Shown here: in pieces, positions 44,029 to 51,841 of the stretch | Layout of the letters: the number at the start of each line of letters is the position of its first letter | Numbering within the stretch: the first letter of the stretch is position 1 | Source of the DNA: JAFDVL01 sp031409955 | Lineage (GTDB): Bacteria > Acidobacteriota > Blastocatellia > RBC074 | Length of the DNA: 64,000 nt | Assembly (NCBI GenBank): GCA_031409955.1 | Contig: JANNYF010000099.1 | Location: forward strand, 1-64,000 | Reading direction: 5' to 3' | The notes under the pieces: model-generated | What the model was told of the DNA's origin: nothing | Databases searched by the model: none | Seen by the model: the letters and a program-made list of their open reading frames with translations, nothing else | Translations under genes and position numbers: made by a program

Positions 44029-44406
44029 GCACTTGGTGTTTAAGGTGAGATAGCATACCGCTACCCATTGAACAGCAGTGCTGAATGTCTATTTATTGGT
44101 TTGGCGCGGGGCTTGGCGTCAAACATGATTCCCGCATCTTGCCTTTACAGATGCTCGTAGCAAGGATTTTTTGCGATGCCTTGAAGTAACCTTCGGGCTT
44201 GCGGTCAGTTCGCCTCACACACTACCGGAAACAGCAGGGCTTCTGTCGTAACCAAGCGCGGCTTAGTACGGATCCAGCAAAATCTCTGGGGAGTCACAGC
44301 AAAGGTGCTGCGATTTTCAATTGGCTCGAAGTAAGAGCGAATTGTATATGGTTTGCTGGCCTTTCCCGACCAACAAAAAATTAAGTCTACATAAGGAGAA
44401 CCGAAA
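44029..44406 (+). ncRNA. Long gene-free leader before hfq, possible structured RNA
   Basis: No coding sequence is seen. Several small hairpins crowd into 44168-44312: GAAG/CTTC, ACAG/CTGT, AAGC/GCTT, and CAGCA/TGCTG around AAGG at 44298-44311. This could be an hfq leader or a separate small RNA; no known RNA family was recognised. A weak promoter-like pair, TTGGCT (44321) with TATATG (44345), lies close to hfq. Confidence 0.25.
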
Positions 44407-44772
44407 TTGAATAGAAAGTTAATTCGCACCACATTAGCCGAAGTCAAGGAACGCGAGGCGCAAGTGCATGCCGCACGCAGCGCGCACGCACACCAGTCTG
44501 TGCAACAAACTGCCCAACAAGCGGCAGCAGCGGCGCAACGGAAAAAGGTTCCGCCGGAGCAAACCAACGCAGAGAGTTTTTATTACAAAAAGCAGATGGA
44601 CTCTCACACGCCGATGGTACTTGTCTTACAGGACGGAGAAACCTTGCACGGCTCTATCGAATGGTATGACAAGAACAGCATCAAGTTGCACCGCCCGGAC
44701 GGCCCAAATCTGCTGATTCTCAAGCACAACATCAAATACTTGTACAAAGACCCTGAATCTCCCAAGAATTAG
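44407..44772 (+). CDS. hfq: Hfq-family RNA chaperone with N-terminal extension
   Basis: 121 residues from a TTG start at 44407, supported by AGGAG about 8 nt upstream. An Ala/Gln/His-rich N-terminal extension of about 50 residues precedes the Sm core. Sm1: M-V-L-V-L-Q-D-G-E-T-L-H-G-S-I-E-W-Y-D; Sm2: N-L-L-I-L-K-H-N-I-K-Y-L-Y-K, keeping the K-H pair that contacts RNA 3' ends in classical Hfq. Hexameric Hfq mediates small-RNA regulation. The N-terminal extension and the E-W-Y-D/Y-L-Y-K variants fit the acidobacterial form. The gene follows the division cluster after a 450-nt gap. Confidence 0.85.
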   Translation: MNRKLIRTTLAEVKEREAQVHAARSAHAHQSVQQTAQQAAAAAQRKKVPPEQTNAESFYYKKQMDSHTPMVLVLQDGETLHGSIEWYDKNSIKLHRPDGPNLLILKHNIKYLYKDPESPKN

Positions 44773-44817
44773 TCTTCAGGTCTTTTGAGAATCCGCTTCT
44801 CGGTGGCGTGCCGTATT

Positions 44818-45852
44818 ATGACTTTGCCCAGCAGCAACGAACGGATTTCGCTGCGCCCGCGCATCGGGATTACTATTGGTGATCCGGCGGGGATCGGCCC
44901 GGAAGTTGCGCTGAAAGCCGCCATCAACTCGGACGTTTTTGCGGTTTGCCTCCCCGTCTTGATTGGCGACGCAGACTACCTGATTCATTGGGCAAAAGCC
45001 TTCGGTATCCAGCACCACCTTGACATCGTTCAAGCGGGTGAACCAATCCCCCTCCACGCGGGTGTACCTCTCATTTATAATCTGAAGAATCTTGCCTCCT
45101 CGCTCGAAATGGGCCAGGAGCAAGCGGCTGCAGGACGCGCTGCAGCCGAATATGTTGAGGCTGCTGTGCAGTTGTGCCTGGCTGGCAAGATCGAAGCCGT
45201 GACCACCGCGCCCATCAATAAAAAGGCCTTGCATTTGGGTGGCTATTCATTCCCCGGTCATACCGAGATGTTAGCGCACTTGACCGACACCAAAGAGTTC
45301 GCCATGTCGTTCATCGCACCGAACTTGCGCGTCGCGTTACTCACCACTCATCTGCCGCTTTCTGCCGTCTCTGCGAGCGTCAAAAAAGAGGCGCTGGAAA
45401 CTTTGATTCATTTGGTACAGCAAGAAATGCCTCGCTTTGGCGTAGCGCAACCGCGCATTGCCGTTGCGGCGCTCAATCCGCACGGCGGCGAATCTGGATT
45501 GTTTGGAACAGAAGAAGCGACTGAGATGTTGCCCGCCATCGAGGCCTGTCGGGCGGAGGGCATTGAGGTGAGCGGGCCGTATTCCGGCGATACGATTTTT
45601 TTGCGCGCGGCACGAGGCGAATTCGACATCGTTATTTCCTGCTATCACGATCAGGGCTTGATTCCGATCAAATGTTTTTCGTTTGGCGAAGCCGTCAACG
45701 TCACGCTGGGGTTGCCTTTCATTCGCACTTCCGTAGATCACGGAACTGGCTTCGACATCGCCGGGCAAGGCAAAGCCGATCCTGCCAGCATGATCACCGC
45801 GATTAAGTTGGCAGCACAAATGGCACTGCAAGTGAACCGCAAGTCAGCATAA
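44818..45852 (+). CDS. pdxA: 4-hydroxythreonine-4-phosphate dehydrogenase
   Basis: 344 residues from ATG 44818; an in-frame TTG at 44785 is possible. The start region R-I-G-I-T-I-G-D-P-A-G-I-G-P-E-V is diagnostic. Metal-ligand His residues appear in F-P-G-H-T-E-M-L, C-Y-H-D-Q-G-L-I-P-I-K and T-S-V-D-H-G-T-G-F-D-I-A. It oxidises 4-phosphohydroxy-L-threonine with NAD in the DXP-independent part of pyridoxal phosphate synthesis. 45 nt separate it from hfq. Confidence 0.95.
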   Translation: MTLPSSNERISLRPRIGITIGDPAGIGPEVALKAAINSDVFAVCLPVLIGDADYLIHWAKAFGIQHHLDIVQAGEPIPLHAGVPLIYNLKNLASSLEMGQEQAAAGRAAAEYVEAAVQLCLAGKIEAVTTAPINKKALHLGGYSFPGHTEMLAHLTDTKEFAMSFIAPNLRVALLTTHLPLSAVSASVKKEALETLIHLVQQEMPRFGVAQPRIAVAALNPHGGESGLFGTEEATEMLPAIEACRAEGIEVSGPYSGDTIFLRAARGEFDIVISCYHDQGLIPIKCFSFGEAVNVTLGLPFIRTSVDHGTGFDIAGQGKADPASMITAIKLAAQMALQVNRKSA

Positions 45853-45863
45853 TATTTCGAGCT

Positions 45864-46637
45864 ATGTCGTTATCGCCTCTCTATCAAATTCGTGACTGTT
45901 TGAGTCTGGAAGATTTCGCGGGATGCCTGAACATGCAGCGTGAGGTGTGGCAGTTTTCGGATTTAGACATCACGCCGTTACGCTCGTTTGTCGTCACCAG
46001 AAACAATGGGGGCTTCACGCTTGGAGCCTTTGCCGAAAGTGATGGCACGCTGCTTGGTTTTGCCCACGCACTCGCGGCGTTTGATGAGCAATGCCAGCCG
46101 TTTTTTTATTCCCAGATGCTCGCCGTTACCCCCTCGCTGCGGAACTCTGGCATCGGCCTGGAATTGAAATTCGCGCAGCGGCGGCGTGTGATAGAGCGTG
46201 GCATCTCGTTGATGGTCTGGACGTTTGATCCGCTGCAATCGCGCAACGCTTATCTGAATATCAGCAAACTCGGTGCAGTGGTGCGCCAATACAAGACCAA
46301 TTACTACGGCAATCAAAGCACCAGCGTGTTGCATCGCGGCTTAGACACGGATCGGTTGTTGGCAGAATGGTGGGTGGACTCGCCCCGCGTCCGCACCATC
46401 GCGGACGCGGCGGGAAAAGTCGAAACCCAATCTCAAGTAATCGCGTCTGTTGAAGTGCCTTTCGAAATTGAGCAAATCAAAGCCCGCAACCTGGACGAAG
46501 CCCGCACGTGGCAACTCAAGATGCGTGCTGAATGCGAGGAACATCTGGCTGCGGGTTTGTATTGTGCCGATTTCGTACGCGGCACGGCAGACACGCCAAG
46601 TCGGTATTTGTTTTTCAAAGACGAAGGAAATCGGTAA
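45864..46637 (+). CDS. GNAT-type N-acetyltransferase
   Basis: 257 residues. N-terminal acetyltransferase fold with Y-S-Q-M-L-A-V-T-P-S-L-R-N-S-G-I-G-L-E-L-K, corresponding to the acetyl-CoA pyrophosphate loop (usually R/Q-x-x-G-x-G/A), then M-V-W-T-F-D-P-L-Q-S-R-N-A-Y-L-N. The latter is typical of the COG3375-type predicted acetyltransferases. The substrate is unknown. It follows pdxA after 11 nt and is probably cotranscribed. Confidence 0.75.
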   Translation: MSLSPLYQIRDCLSLEDFAGCLNMQREVWQFSDLDITPLRSFVVTRNNGGFTLGAFAESDGTLLGFAHALAAFDEQCQPFFYSQMLAVTPSLRNSGIGLELKFAQRRRVIERGISLMVWTFDPLQSRNAYLNISKLGAVVRQYKTNYYGNQSTSVLHRGLDTDRLLAEWWVDSPRVRTIADAAGKVETQSQVIASVEVPFEIEQIKARNLDEARTWQLKMRAECEEHLAAGLYCADFVRGTADTPSRYLFFKDEGNR

Positions 46638-46646
46638 ATCAAAGTT

Positions 46647-47375
46647 ATGCGAATAAATCTCCTACTTCTACTCATTGCGCTCTTCACGGTTTCGACTCTG
46701 GCTCAAACGCCCAACGAACTCACAAAAGCCGAAAAGAAGGCTGGCTGGAAATTGCTGTTCGATGGCAAGAGCCTCAATGGCTGGCGCGGTTTTCATAAAG
46801 ACACTGTGCCCGAAGGCTGGATTGTCGAAGACGCTTGTATCAGCCGCGTCCAGGCGCAAGGCGCACTTGGGCAAGCAGGCGGCGACCTAATCACCGCCGA
46901 TCAATTCGAGAATTTTGAATTTTCGCTCGAATGGAAGATCAGCAAAGGCGGCAACAGCGGCATCAAATATCTTGTGTCCGAAACGTTGCCGGCGAAAGGA
47001 CGCTCCGCCATCAGCTTTGAGATGCAAGTCCTCGACGACGACAACCATCCTGACGCCAAACAAGGCATTAACGGCAATCGCAAAGCCAGTGCGCTGTATG
47101 ACCTGATGTCACCAAACGCCAAGAAGAAACTCAAACCTGTAGGCGAATTCAATCAAATCCGATTGGTCGTCAAAGGCAATCACATCGAACACTGGCTGAA
47201 CGGCGAAAAGGTCTTGGAATTCGAGCGCGGCAGTGAAGCCTTCAAAGCGCTGGTCGCACAAAGCAAATTCAAAACGAACCCTGAATTTGGCACCTTTGCC
47301 AAAGGCCACCTTTTATTACAGGAACACGGCGACAAAGTGTGGTATCGCAACATCAAAATTCGTGAACTCAAGTAG
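46647..47375 (+). CDS. DUF1080 (3-keto-disaccharide hydrolase) domain protein, exported
   Basis: 242 residues with a signal peptide (residues 1-19, L-rich). The body is one DUF1080 domain: G-W-K-L-L-F-D-G-K-S-L-N-G-W-R-G-F near the start, E-F-S-L-E-W-K-I-S-K-G-G-N-S-G-I-K-Y in the middle, H-W-L-N-G-E-K-V and the closing H-G-D-K-V-W-Y-R-N-I-K-I-R. It has a concanavalin/laminarinase-like beta-sandwich (family knowledge). Members act on 3-keto-glycosides. It begins a run of sugar-related genes, which fits a periplasmic glycan-degrading role. Confidence 0.88.
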   Translation: MRINLLLLLIALFTVSTLAQTPNELTKAEKKAGWKLLFDGKSLNGWRGFHKDTVPEGWIVEDACISRVQAQGALGQAGGDLITADQFENFEFSLEWKISKGGNSGIKYLVSETLPAKGRSAISFEMQVLDDDNHPDAKQGINGNRKASALYDLMSPNAKKKLKPVGEFNQIRLVVKGNHIEHWLNGEKVLEFERGSEAFKALVAQSKFKTNPEFGTFAKGHLLLQEHGDKVWYRNIKIRELK

Positions 47376-47439
47376 ACAGTAGATGGTAGGCAGTAGCCGC
47401 TTCGCGTGTGAAAACTACCGTCTACCGTCTACCGCCTAC
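47372..47439. repeat. Intergenic palindrome (GTAGACGGTAG type)
   Basis: Arms 47372-47396 and 47415-47439 are inverted repeats pairing at about 20 of 25 positions; each arm is itself made of reiterated GTAGxC-like units. It begins at the stop codon of the DUF1080 gene and ends 5 nt before the next start codon, leaving no room for a ribosome site outside the arm. Confidence 0.8.
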
Positions 47440-47444
47440 TCCCA

Positions 47445-48125
47445 ATGAATCCAATCGTACAAATTTCCCTTGATCTCACGGACATTAACGAAGCTATCGA
47501 AACCGCGCGCATCGCGTTAGAAGCAGGCGTAGACTGGCTCGAAGCTGGCACGCCGCTGATTCTTGCCGAAGGCTTGCACGGCGTTCGTGCGCTGCGCAAA
47601 GAATTTCCCGATACGCCTATCGTCGCTGATTTGAAAACGATGGACGGCGGTTATCTCGAAGCCGAAATGATGGCGAAAGCAGGCGCGACGCACGTCGTCG
47701 TGATGGCGCGTGCGCATCCTGAAACCATCAAATGTGTCGTCAAAGCCGGACGCGATTTCGGCGTCAAAGTCATGGGCGACAACATGGTTTTTGATGACAA
47801 AGCCACTGCCAGCAAAATGCTGGAAGACCTCGGCTGCGATTACATCGTGCATCACACAGGCTTCGATGAACGCAATGGAATCTTCGCGGACACAGGCAAA
47901 ATGCTCAGCCCGCTGGATGATCTCGACGCCGTTGTCAAAGCCGTCCGTATACCCGTGCAAGCGGTCGGCGGCCTTTCCATAGAACAAGCGATTTCGATGC
48001 CAAAGCGCGGCGCACCGCTCGTCGTGATTGGCGCACCGTTGGCGATTGACGCGCATTCGTTCAGCGTGGCAAGCAATGATCTGAAAACTGTTTTGATGGA
48101 AATTACCCGGAGGATTCGAGAGTGA
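47445..48125 (+). CDS. HUMPS-family protein (3-hexulose-6-phosphate synthase-like)
   Basis: 226 residues, TIM barrel of the OMP decarboxylase superfamily. A-D-L-K-T-M-D-G-G-Y-L-E-A-E carries the D-x-K-x-x-D metal/catalytic motif of hexulose-6-phosphate synthase and 3-keto-L-gulonate-6-phosphate decarboxylase; phosphate-binding V-Q-A-V-G-G-L-S and V-V-I-G-A-P-L lie near the end. It either condenses formaldehyde with ribulose 5-phosphate or works in reverse/decarboxylates a keto sugar phosphate. No partner isomerase (HxlB) is adjacent, so a sugar-catabolic role is more likely. Its 3' end overlaps the next gene (GTGA). Confidence 0.8.
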   Translation: MNPIVQISLDLTDINEAIETARIALEAGVDWLEAGTPLILAEGLHGVRALRKEFPDTPIVADLKTMDGGYLEAEMMAKAGATHVVVMARAHPETIKCVVKAGRDFGVKVMGDNMVFDDKATASKMLEDLGCDYIVHHTGFDERNGIFADTGKMLSPLDDLDAVVKAVRIPVQAVGGLSIEQAISMPKRGAPLVVIGAPLAIDAHSFSVASNDLKTVLMEITRRIRE

Positions 48126-48988
48126 AGAGAGCAAAGCAAAGCTTTGGTGGTGATTGGACGCAAGAAAAGCTAGAGCGCGTGCGTAAGTATCTCTCTGCTT
48201 ACACGATGATCATGAGTCATTACAAATTTCGCGTTGCTTACATTGATGCATTTGCCGGAACGGGGTATCGGACTATTGAGAGAGACGATAATCAAGAAGA
48301 ATTCCCTTTTCCTGATTTGGATGGCTTTCTTGACGGATCAGCCAGCATTGCTTTGCAAATAAACCCTCCTTTTACCAAGTATATTTTTGTCGAACACAAT
48401 GAGAGCCGATTTGCTGAATTGCAAAGACTAAAAGAAGCATTCCCAAAACTTCAAAACGACATCGTACTGGTTAATGCGGATGCAAACTCCTATATTAAAG
48501 ACCTGTGTCTTGGCTATTCTTGGAAGGTGAATCGTGCCGTTTTATTCCTTGATCCATTTGGAATGGAAGTCACGTGGGATACGATTGAAGCTATTGCCGC
48601 CACCAAAGCAATTGATCTTTGGTTACTTTTCCCGCTAGGTGTTGCCGTCAACAGAATGCTTACGAAAAACGGACAGATTCGTGCCTCTTGGCGGGATAAA
48701 TTGAACCGCATGTTTGGCACTGAAGACTGGTATGATGTCTTTTATCAAACTATCCGAAAACCAACTTTATTTGGAGAGGAAATAGTCACCCAGAAAATAA
48801 GCGACTTTGATTTGATCGGACAATATTTTGTTAAGAGATTGAAAACGGTTTTTGCTGGCGTGGCTGATAACCCTCTCCCACTTTTCAATTCACATAACAA
48901 TCCACTCTACTTACTATGTTTTGCTTCCGGGAATCCAAAGGGGGCTAAAACGGCAATCAATATTGCTCAGGATATTTTGCGGAGATAA
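48122..48988 (+). CDS. tcmP: Three-Cys-motif partner protein TcmP
   Basis: 288 residues from GTG 48122, overlapping the previous stop by 4 nt; GGAGG within the previous gene serves as ribosome site. Y-I-D-A-F-A-G-T-G resembles SAM-methyltransferase motif I, and V-L-F-L-D-P-F-G-M-E-V-T-W resembles motif IV, both typical of TcmP. The family usually accompanies Gp37/Gp68-type three-Cys proteins, as here. Base composition is visibly AT-richer than flanking genes, with more AAA and ATT codons, indicating horizontal transfer. The biological role is unknown; phage or defence association is suspected for the family. Confidence 0.82.
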   Translation: MKRAKQSFGGDWTQEKLERVRKYLSAYTMIMSHYKFRVAYIDAFAGTGYRTIERDDNQEEFPFPDLDGFLDGSASIALQINPPFTKYIFVEHNESRFAELQRLKEAFPKLQNDIVLVNADANSYIKDLCLGYSWKVNRAVLFLDPFGMEVTWDTIEAIAATKAIDLWLLFPLGVAVNRMLTKNGQIRASWRDKLNRMFGTEDWYDVFYQTIRKPTLFGEEIVTQKISDFDLIGQYFVKRLKTVFAGVADNPLPLFNSHNNPLYLLCFASGNPKGAKTAINIAQDILRR

Positions 48989-48991
48989 TTC

Positions 48992-49747
48992 ATGGCTACT
49001 AATTCAACAATAGAGTGGACGGAAGCAACTTGGAATCCGTTGACTGGTTGTACCAAAATCAGCCCAGGTTGTAAGCACTGTTATGCAGAACGGATGGCAA
49101 AGCGGCTCCTGGCAATGGGGCAAACGAATTATGCCAATGGGTTTAAGCTGACTTTGCAAGAGCAGATGCTTGACCTACCCCTAACATGGAAAAAACCGCG
49201 AACAGTGTTCGTGAACTCAATGAGTGATCTTTTCCATAAAAATGTGCCAGCCGAGTACATTGAGCGCGTTTTCAAAGTAATGAACGCTGCACATTGGCAT
49301 CAATTTCAAGTGCTAACGAAAAGGTCTGAGCGTCTTCTGGAAATTAGCCAACGTCTTGCTTGGACTTCAAATATCTGGATGGGAGTAAGTGTCGAAAACC
49401 ACGATTACACATTTCGGATAGATCATTTGCGTCAGACAGGGGCCCAAGTCAAATTTCTCTCTCTCGAACCATTACTAGGGCCGTTGCCAAATCTAAATCT
49501 GAGAGGAATTGATTGGGCAATTGTTGGTGGAGAATCAGGACCCGGTGCAAGGACAATGAATCCTGAGTGGGTAAAGCAAATTCAAATACAATGTAGTAAG
49601 GCAAAAGTAGCATTCTTTTTCAAACAATGGGGCGGTGTGCATAAAAAGAAAACCGGACGACAACTTGAAGGCCGGACTTGGGATGAGTTGCCGCCAGTTT
49701 TTTTCAATCCTGTACAGCAATCATCACAAACGAGGTTAGCGGCATGA
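48992..49747 (+). CDS. Phage Gp37/Gp68 family (DUF5131) three-Cys-motif protein
   Basis: 251 residues from ATG 48992 (GGAG upstream). Residues 20-30 read C-T-K-I-S-P-G-C-K-H-C, a C-x6-C-x2-C cluster like radical-SAM iron-sulfur sites; W-N-P-L-T-G-C before it and I-W-M-G-V-S-V-E, S-L-E-P-L-L-G-P and G-G-E-S-G-P-G-A-R after it are hallmarks of the family. It is a probable iron-sulfur radical enzyme of unknown substrate acting with TcmP. It shares the AT-rich composition of TcmP and ends in an ATGA overlap with the dehydrogenase gene. Confidence 0.88.
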   Translation: MATNSTIEWTEATWNPLTGCTKISPGCKHCYAERMAKRLLAMGQTNYANGFKLTLQEQMLDLPLTWKKPRTVFVNSMSDLFHKNVPAEYIERVFKVMNAAHWHQFQVLTKRSERLLEISQRLAWTSNIWMGVSVENHDYTFRIDHLRQTGAQVKFLSLEPLLGPLPNLNLRGIDWAIVGGESGPGARTMNPEWVKQIQIQCSKAKVAFFFKQWGGVHKKKTGRQLEGRTWDELPPVFFNPVQQSSQTRLAA

Positions 49748-50793
49748 GTTCATCAATGGCAGCAGTCGTGCAGTACGAATTAACTCCAGGCGCGGTTGAA
49801 GTCCGCGAAATGCCGATCCCGGAAATCAGCGAAGACGAAGTCCTCTTACACGTCGGCGGCGTCAGCGTCTGCGGCAGTGATGTGCATCAATATCACGGCT
49901 CGCAAAGCTGGCCTGTCAACACGCCCGTAATCTTAGGCCACGAATTCGGCGGCACGATTGCGGCGCTTGGCAAACGCGTCAAAGGCTTCAAAGAAGGCGA
50001 CCGCGTAGTCTCTGAAACTGCGGCGTATATCTGCGGCAATTGCATGATGTGTCGCACGGGCGCTTACAATTTGTGTCCGCAACGCAAAGGCTTTGGCTAC
50101 GGCATCAACGGTGCGATGGCGGGTTATGTGCGCGTGCCGGAACGGTGTCTGCATCCGATTCCCGATCATTTGTCGTTTGAAAAAGCGGCGCTGACGGAAC
50201 CTTGTTGCGTGGGCTACAACTGCGTCATCGAAAAAAGCAAAGTCAAACCGGGCGACACCGTAGTCGTGATGGGGCCGGGGCCAATCGGTTTGCTGTGCGC
50301 TGAAATGGCGCGGCTCGCAGGCGCGGGAACATTGATTATTGCCGGGATGCCGCAGGATGCTTCGCGCCTTGAAGCCGCCAAACAACTTGGCGTCACACAC
50401 GCGATTAATTTGCAGGAAACGAATCTCACGGATTTTGTTCACGGCGTAGGCGACGGCCTCGGCGCACACCTCGTCGTGGATGCCGCTGGTGCATCTGCCG
50501 CACTGAAATCTGCGCTCGAAATTGTGCGACCGGGTGGACAAATCACGAAAGTCGGTTGGGGGCCGCAACCATTAGGCTTTTCGCTTGATCCGCTCGTACA
50601 AAAAGCCGTGCGCTTGCAAGGCAGCTTCAGCCACACCTTTGAGAATTGGGAAATGGTGGTTTCGATGCTGGCGTCCGGGCAAATCAATCTTGGACCAATC
50701 ATCAGTCAGGTTTCCGCTATCGAAGATTGGAAAGATTGTTTTGATGGCATGCACAATGGCAAATATGTGAAAGCCGTTTTGCAGCCGCAATAG
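49744..50793 (+). CDS. Zinc-dependent alcohol/polyol dehydrogenase (MDR family)
   Basis: 349 residues. Catalytic zinc ligands in V-C-G-S-D-V-H and G-H-E-F-G-G; structural zinc cluster C-G-N-C-M-M-C...C; Rossmann motif V-M-G-P-G-P-I-G-L-L. Length and motifs match sorbitol/threonine-dehydrogenase-like enzymes. It probably oxidises a sugar or sugar alcohol at a secondary hydroxyl. Its ATG lies in the stop of the DUF5131 gene, but its composition is like the host genes upstream of the island. It is followed by an isomerase and an SDR, which support a sugar pathway. Confidence 0.88.
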   Translation: MSSSMAAVVQYELTPGAVEVREMPIPEISEDEVLLHVGGVSVCGSDVHQYHGSQSWPVNTPVILGHEFGGTIAALGKRVKGFKEGDRVVSETAAYICGNCMMCRTGAYNLCPQRKGFGYGINGAMAGYVRVPERCLHPIPDHLSFEKAALTEPCCVGYNCVIEKSKVKPGDTVVVMGPGPIGLLCAEMARLAGAGTLIIAGMPQDASRLEAAKQLGVTHAINLQETNLTDFVHGVGDGLGAHLVVDAAGASAALKSALEIVRPGGQITKVGWGPQPLGFSLDPLVQKAVRLQGSFSHTFENWEMVVSMLASGQINLGPIISQVSAIEDWKDCFDGMHNGKYVKAVLQPQ

Positions 50794-50799
50794 GAAGTT

Positions 50800-50875
50800 G
50801 CTGGTGGTTAGTGATGGGTGGTTGGTAAATTCGTTTACGAGCCACTTACCAGCCACCTATCACCGACCACCAACC
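50800..50875. repeat. Intergenic palindrome (GGTGGTTGGTAA type)
   Basis: Arms 50800-50828 and 50846-50875 are imperfect inverted repeats of about 29 bp (GGTTGGTAA end perfect). It fills the 92-nt gap between the dehydrogenase and isomerase genes, which have the same direction. Confidence 0.8.
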
Positions 50876-50885
50876 ACCTGTATTT

Positions 50886-51764
50886 ATGCCTAAATTAAGT
50901 GCTTTTCCAAAATGTTACATGGATGATTTATGCGTCACGAAAACGATGACATTATTTGATTGGATTGATCTCGCAGCGACGCTGGGCGTGGATGGCGTAG
51001 AGATGTATCCCGGATTTTTTGCGAACTTTGAGCCGGAATATATCGCGCAAATCAAACAGCACGCGGACGCCAAAGGCTTGGAAATTCCGATGATGTGTTG
51101 CTCGCCGGATTTCACGCAACACGATGCAGCCGCGCGTGCCGAAGAACTGGAAAAAGAAAAATTCTGGATTGATCTGACGGCACAACTCGGCGGCAAATTC
51201 TGTCGCGTGCTGACAGGCCAGCGCCGCGAAGACGTTTCGCGCGAAGACGGCGTGCGCTATTCGGTCGAAGGCATCAACGCCGCGATTCCGTATGCCGCCG
51301 AACGCGGGATCGTCTTGAATATGGAAAACCATTACAAAGACGGTTACTGGAAATATCCCGAATTCGCGCAGCATCTGGACGTGTTTCTAGAAATCATCAA
51401 CCAAATTGATTCGCCCTGGTTCGGCGTGAATTTCGATCCGTCGAATTCGATCATTTGCGGCGAAGACCCGTTGGATGTGTTGGCCGCCGTCAAGCATCGC
51501 GTCGTCACGATGCACGCGTCGGATCGCTATTTGCTGAGCGGCACAATTGAAGATTTGAAGTCACAAGACGGCTCGCTGGGCTATGCGAAAAACCTCAAGC
51601 ATGGTGTAATCGGCAAGGGCTTGAATGATTACGACGCGATTTTCTCGACGCTGAAAGCAGAAGGCTTTGACGGTTGGATTTCGATTGAAGACGGTGAGAA
51701 CGGGATGGATGAATTGCGCGAATCCGTGCAGTTTTTGCGCGAGAAGATGGCGCAGCATTTTTAA
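50886..51764 (+). CDS. Sugar phosphate isomerase/epimerase family protein (TIM barrel)
   Basis: 292 residues of the xylose-isomerase-like TIM-barrel superfamily. Metal-ligand positions appear in L-N-M-E-N-H-Y-K-D (Glu), V-N-F-D-P-S-N-S (Asp), V-V-T-M-H-A-S-D-R (His) and I-S-I-E-D-G-E-N-G (Glu). Such enzymes isomerise or epimerise (keto)sugars, or dehydrate keto-glycosides. Neighbouring dehydrogenases suggest it works on an oxidised sugar. No signal peptide; cytoplasmic. Confidence 0.85.
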   Translation: MPKLSAFPKCYMDDLCVTKTMTLFDWIDLAATLGVDGVEMYPGFFANFEPEYIAQIKQHADAKGLEIPMMCCSPDFTQHDAAARAEELEKEKFWIDLTAQLGGKFCRVLTGQRREDVSREDGVRYSVEGINAAIPYAAERGIVLNMENHYKDGYWKYPEFAQHLDVFLEIINQIDSPWFGVNFDPSNSIICGEDPLDVLAAVKHRVVTMHASDRYLLSGTIEDLKSQDGSLGYAKNLKHGVIGKGLNDYDAIFSTLKAEGFDGWISIEDGENGMDELRESVQFLREKMAQHF

Positions 51765-51769
51765 TGTAT

Positions 51770-51828
51770 GACAGGCAGACTGCCTGTCAATGCTAGGAAC
51801 AAATCTATAGACAGGCAGTCTGCCTGTC
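51770..51828. repeat. Paired 19-bp palindromes (GACAGGCAGACTGCCTGTC)
   Basis: A 19-bp palindrome at 51770-51788 recurs at 51810-51828 with a single change at its centre. Each can fold alone, and they can also pair with each other. They fill the 77-nt gap before the SDR gene. Perfect dyad symmetry also allows a protein-binding operator. Confidence 0.85.
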
Positions 51829-51841
51829 GCCCACCTAAATT

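Noticed and set aside
44168..44312. 6S RNA, tmRNA or RNase P RNA in the gap before hfq
   Set aside because: No diagnostic conserved box of these RNAs could be identified; only small local hairpins are visible, so it is left as an unassigned structured leader.
51770..51828. Paired 19-bp palindromes considered as a CRISPR-like repeat
   Set aside because: Only two units, each perfectly palindromic, with one spacer and no cas genes nearby.
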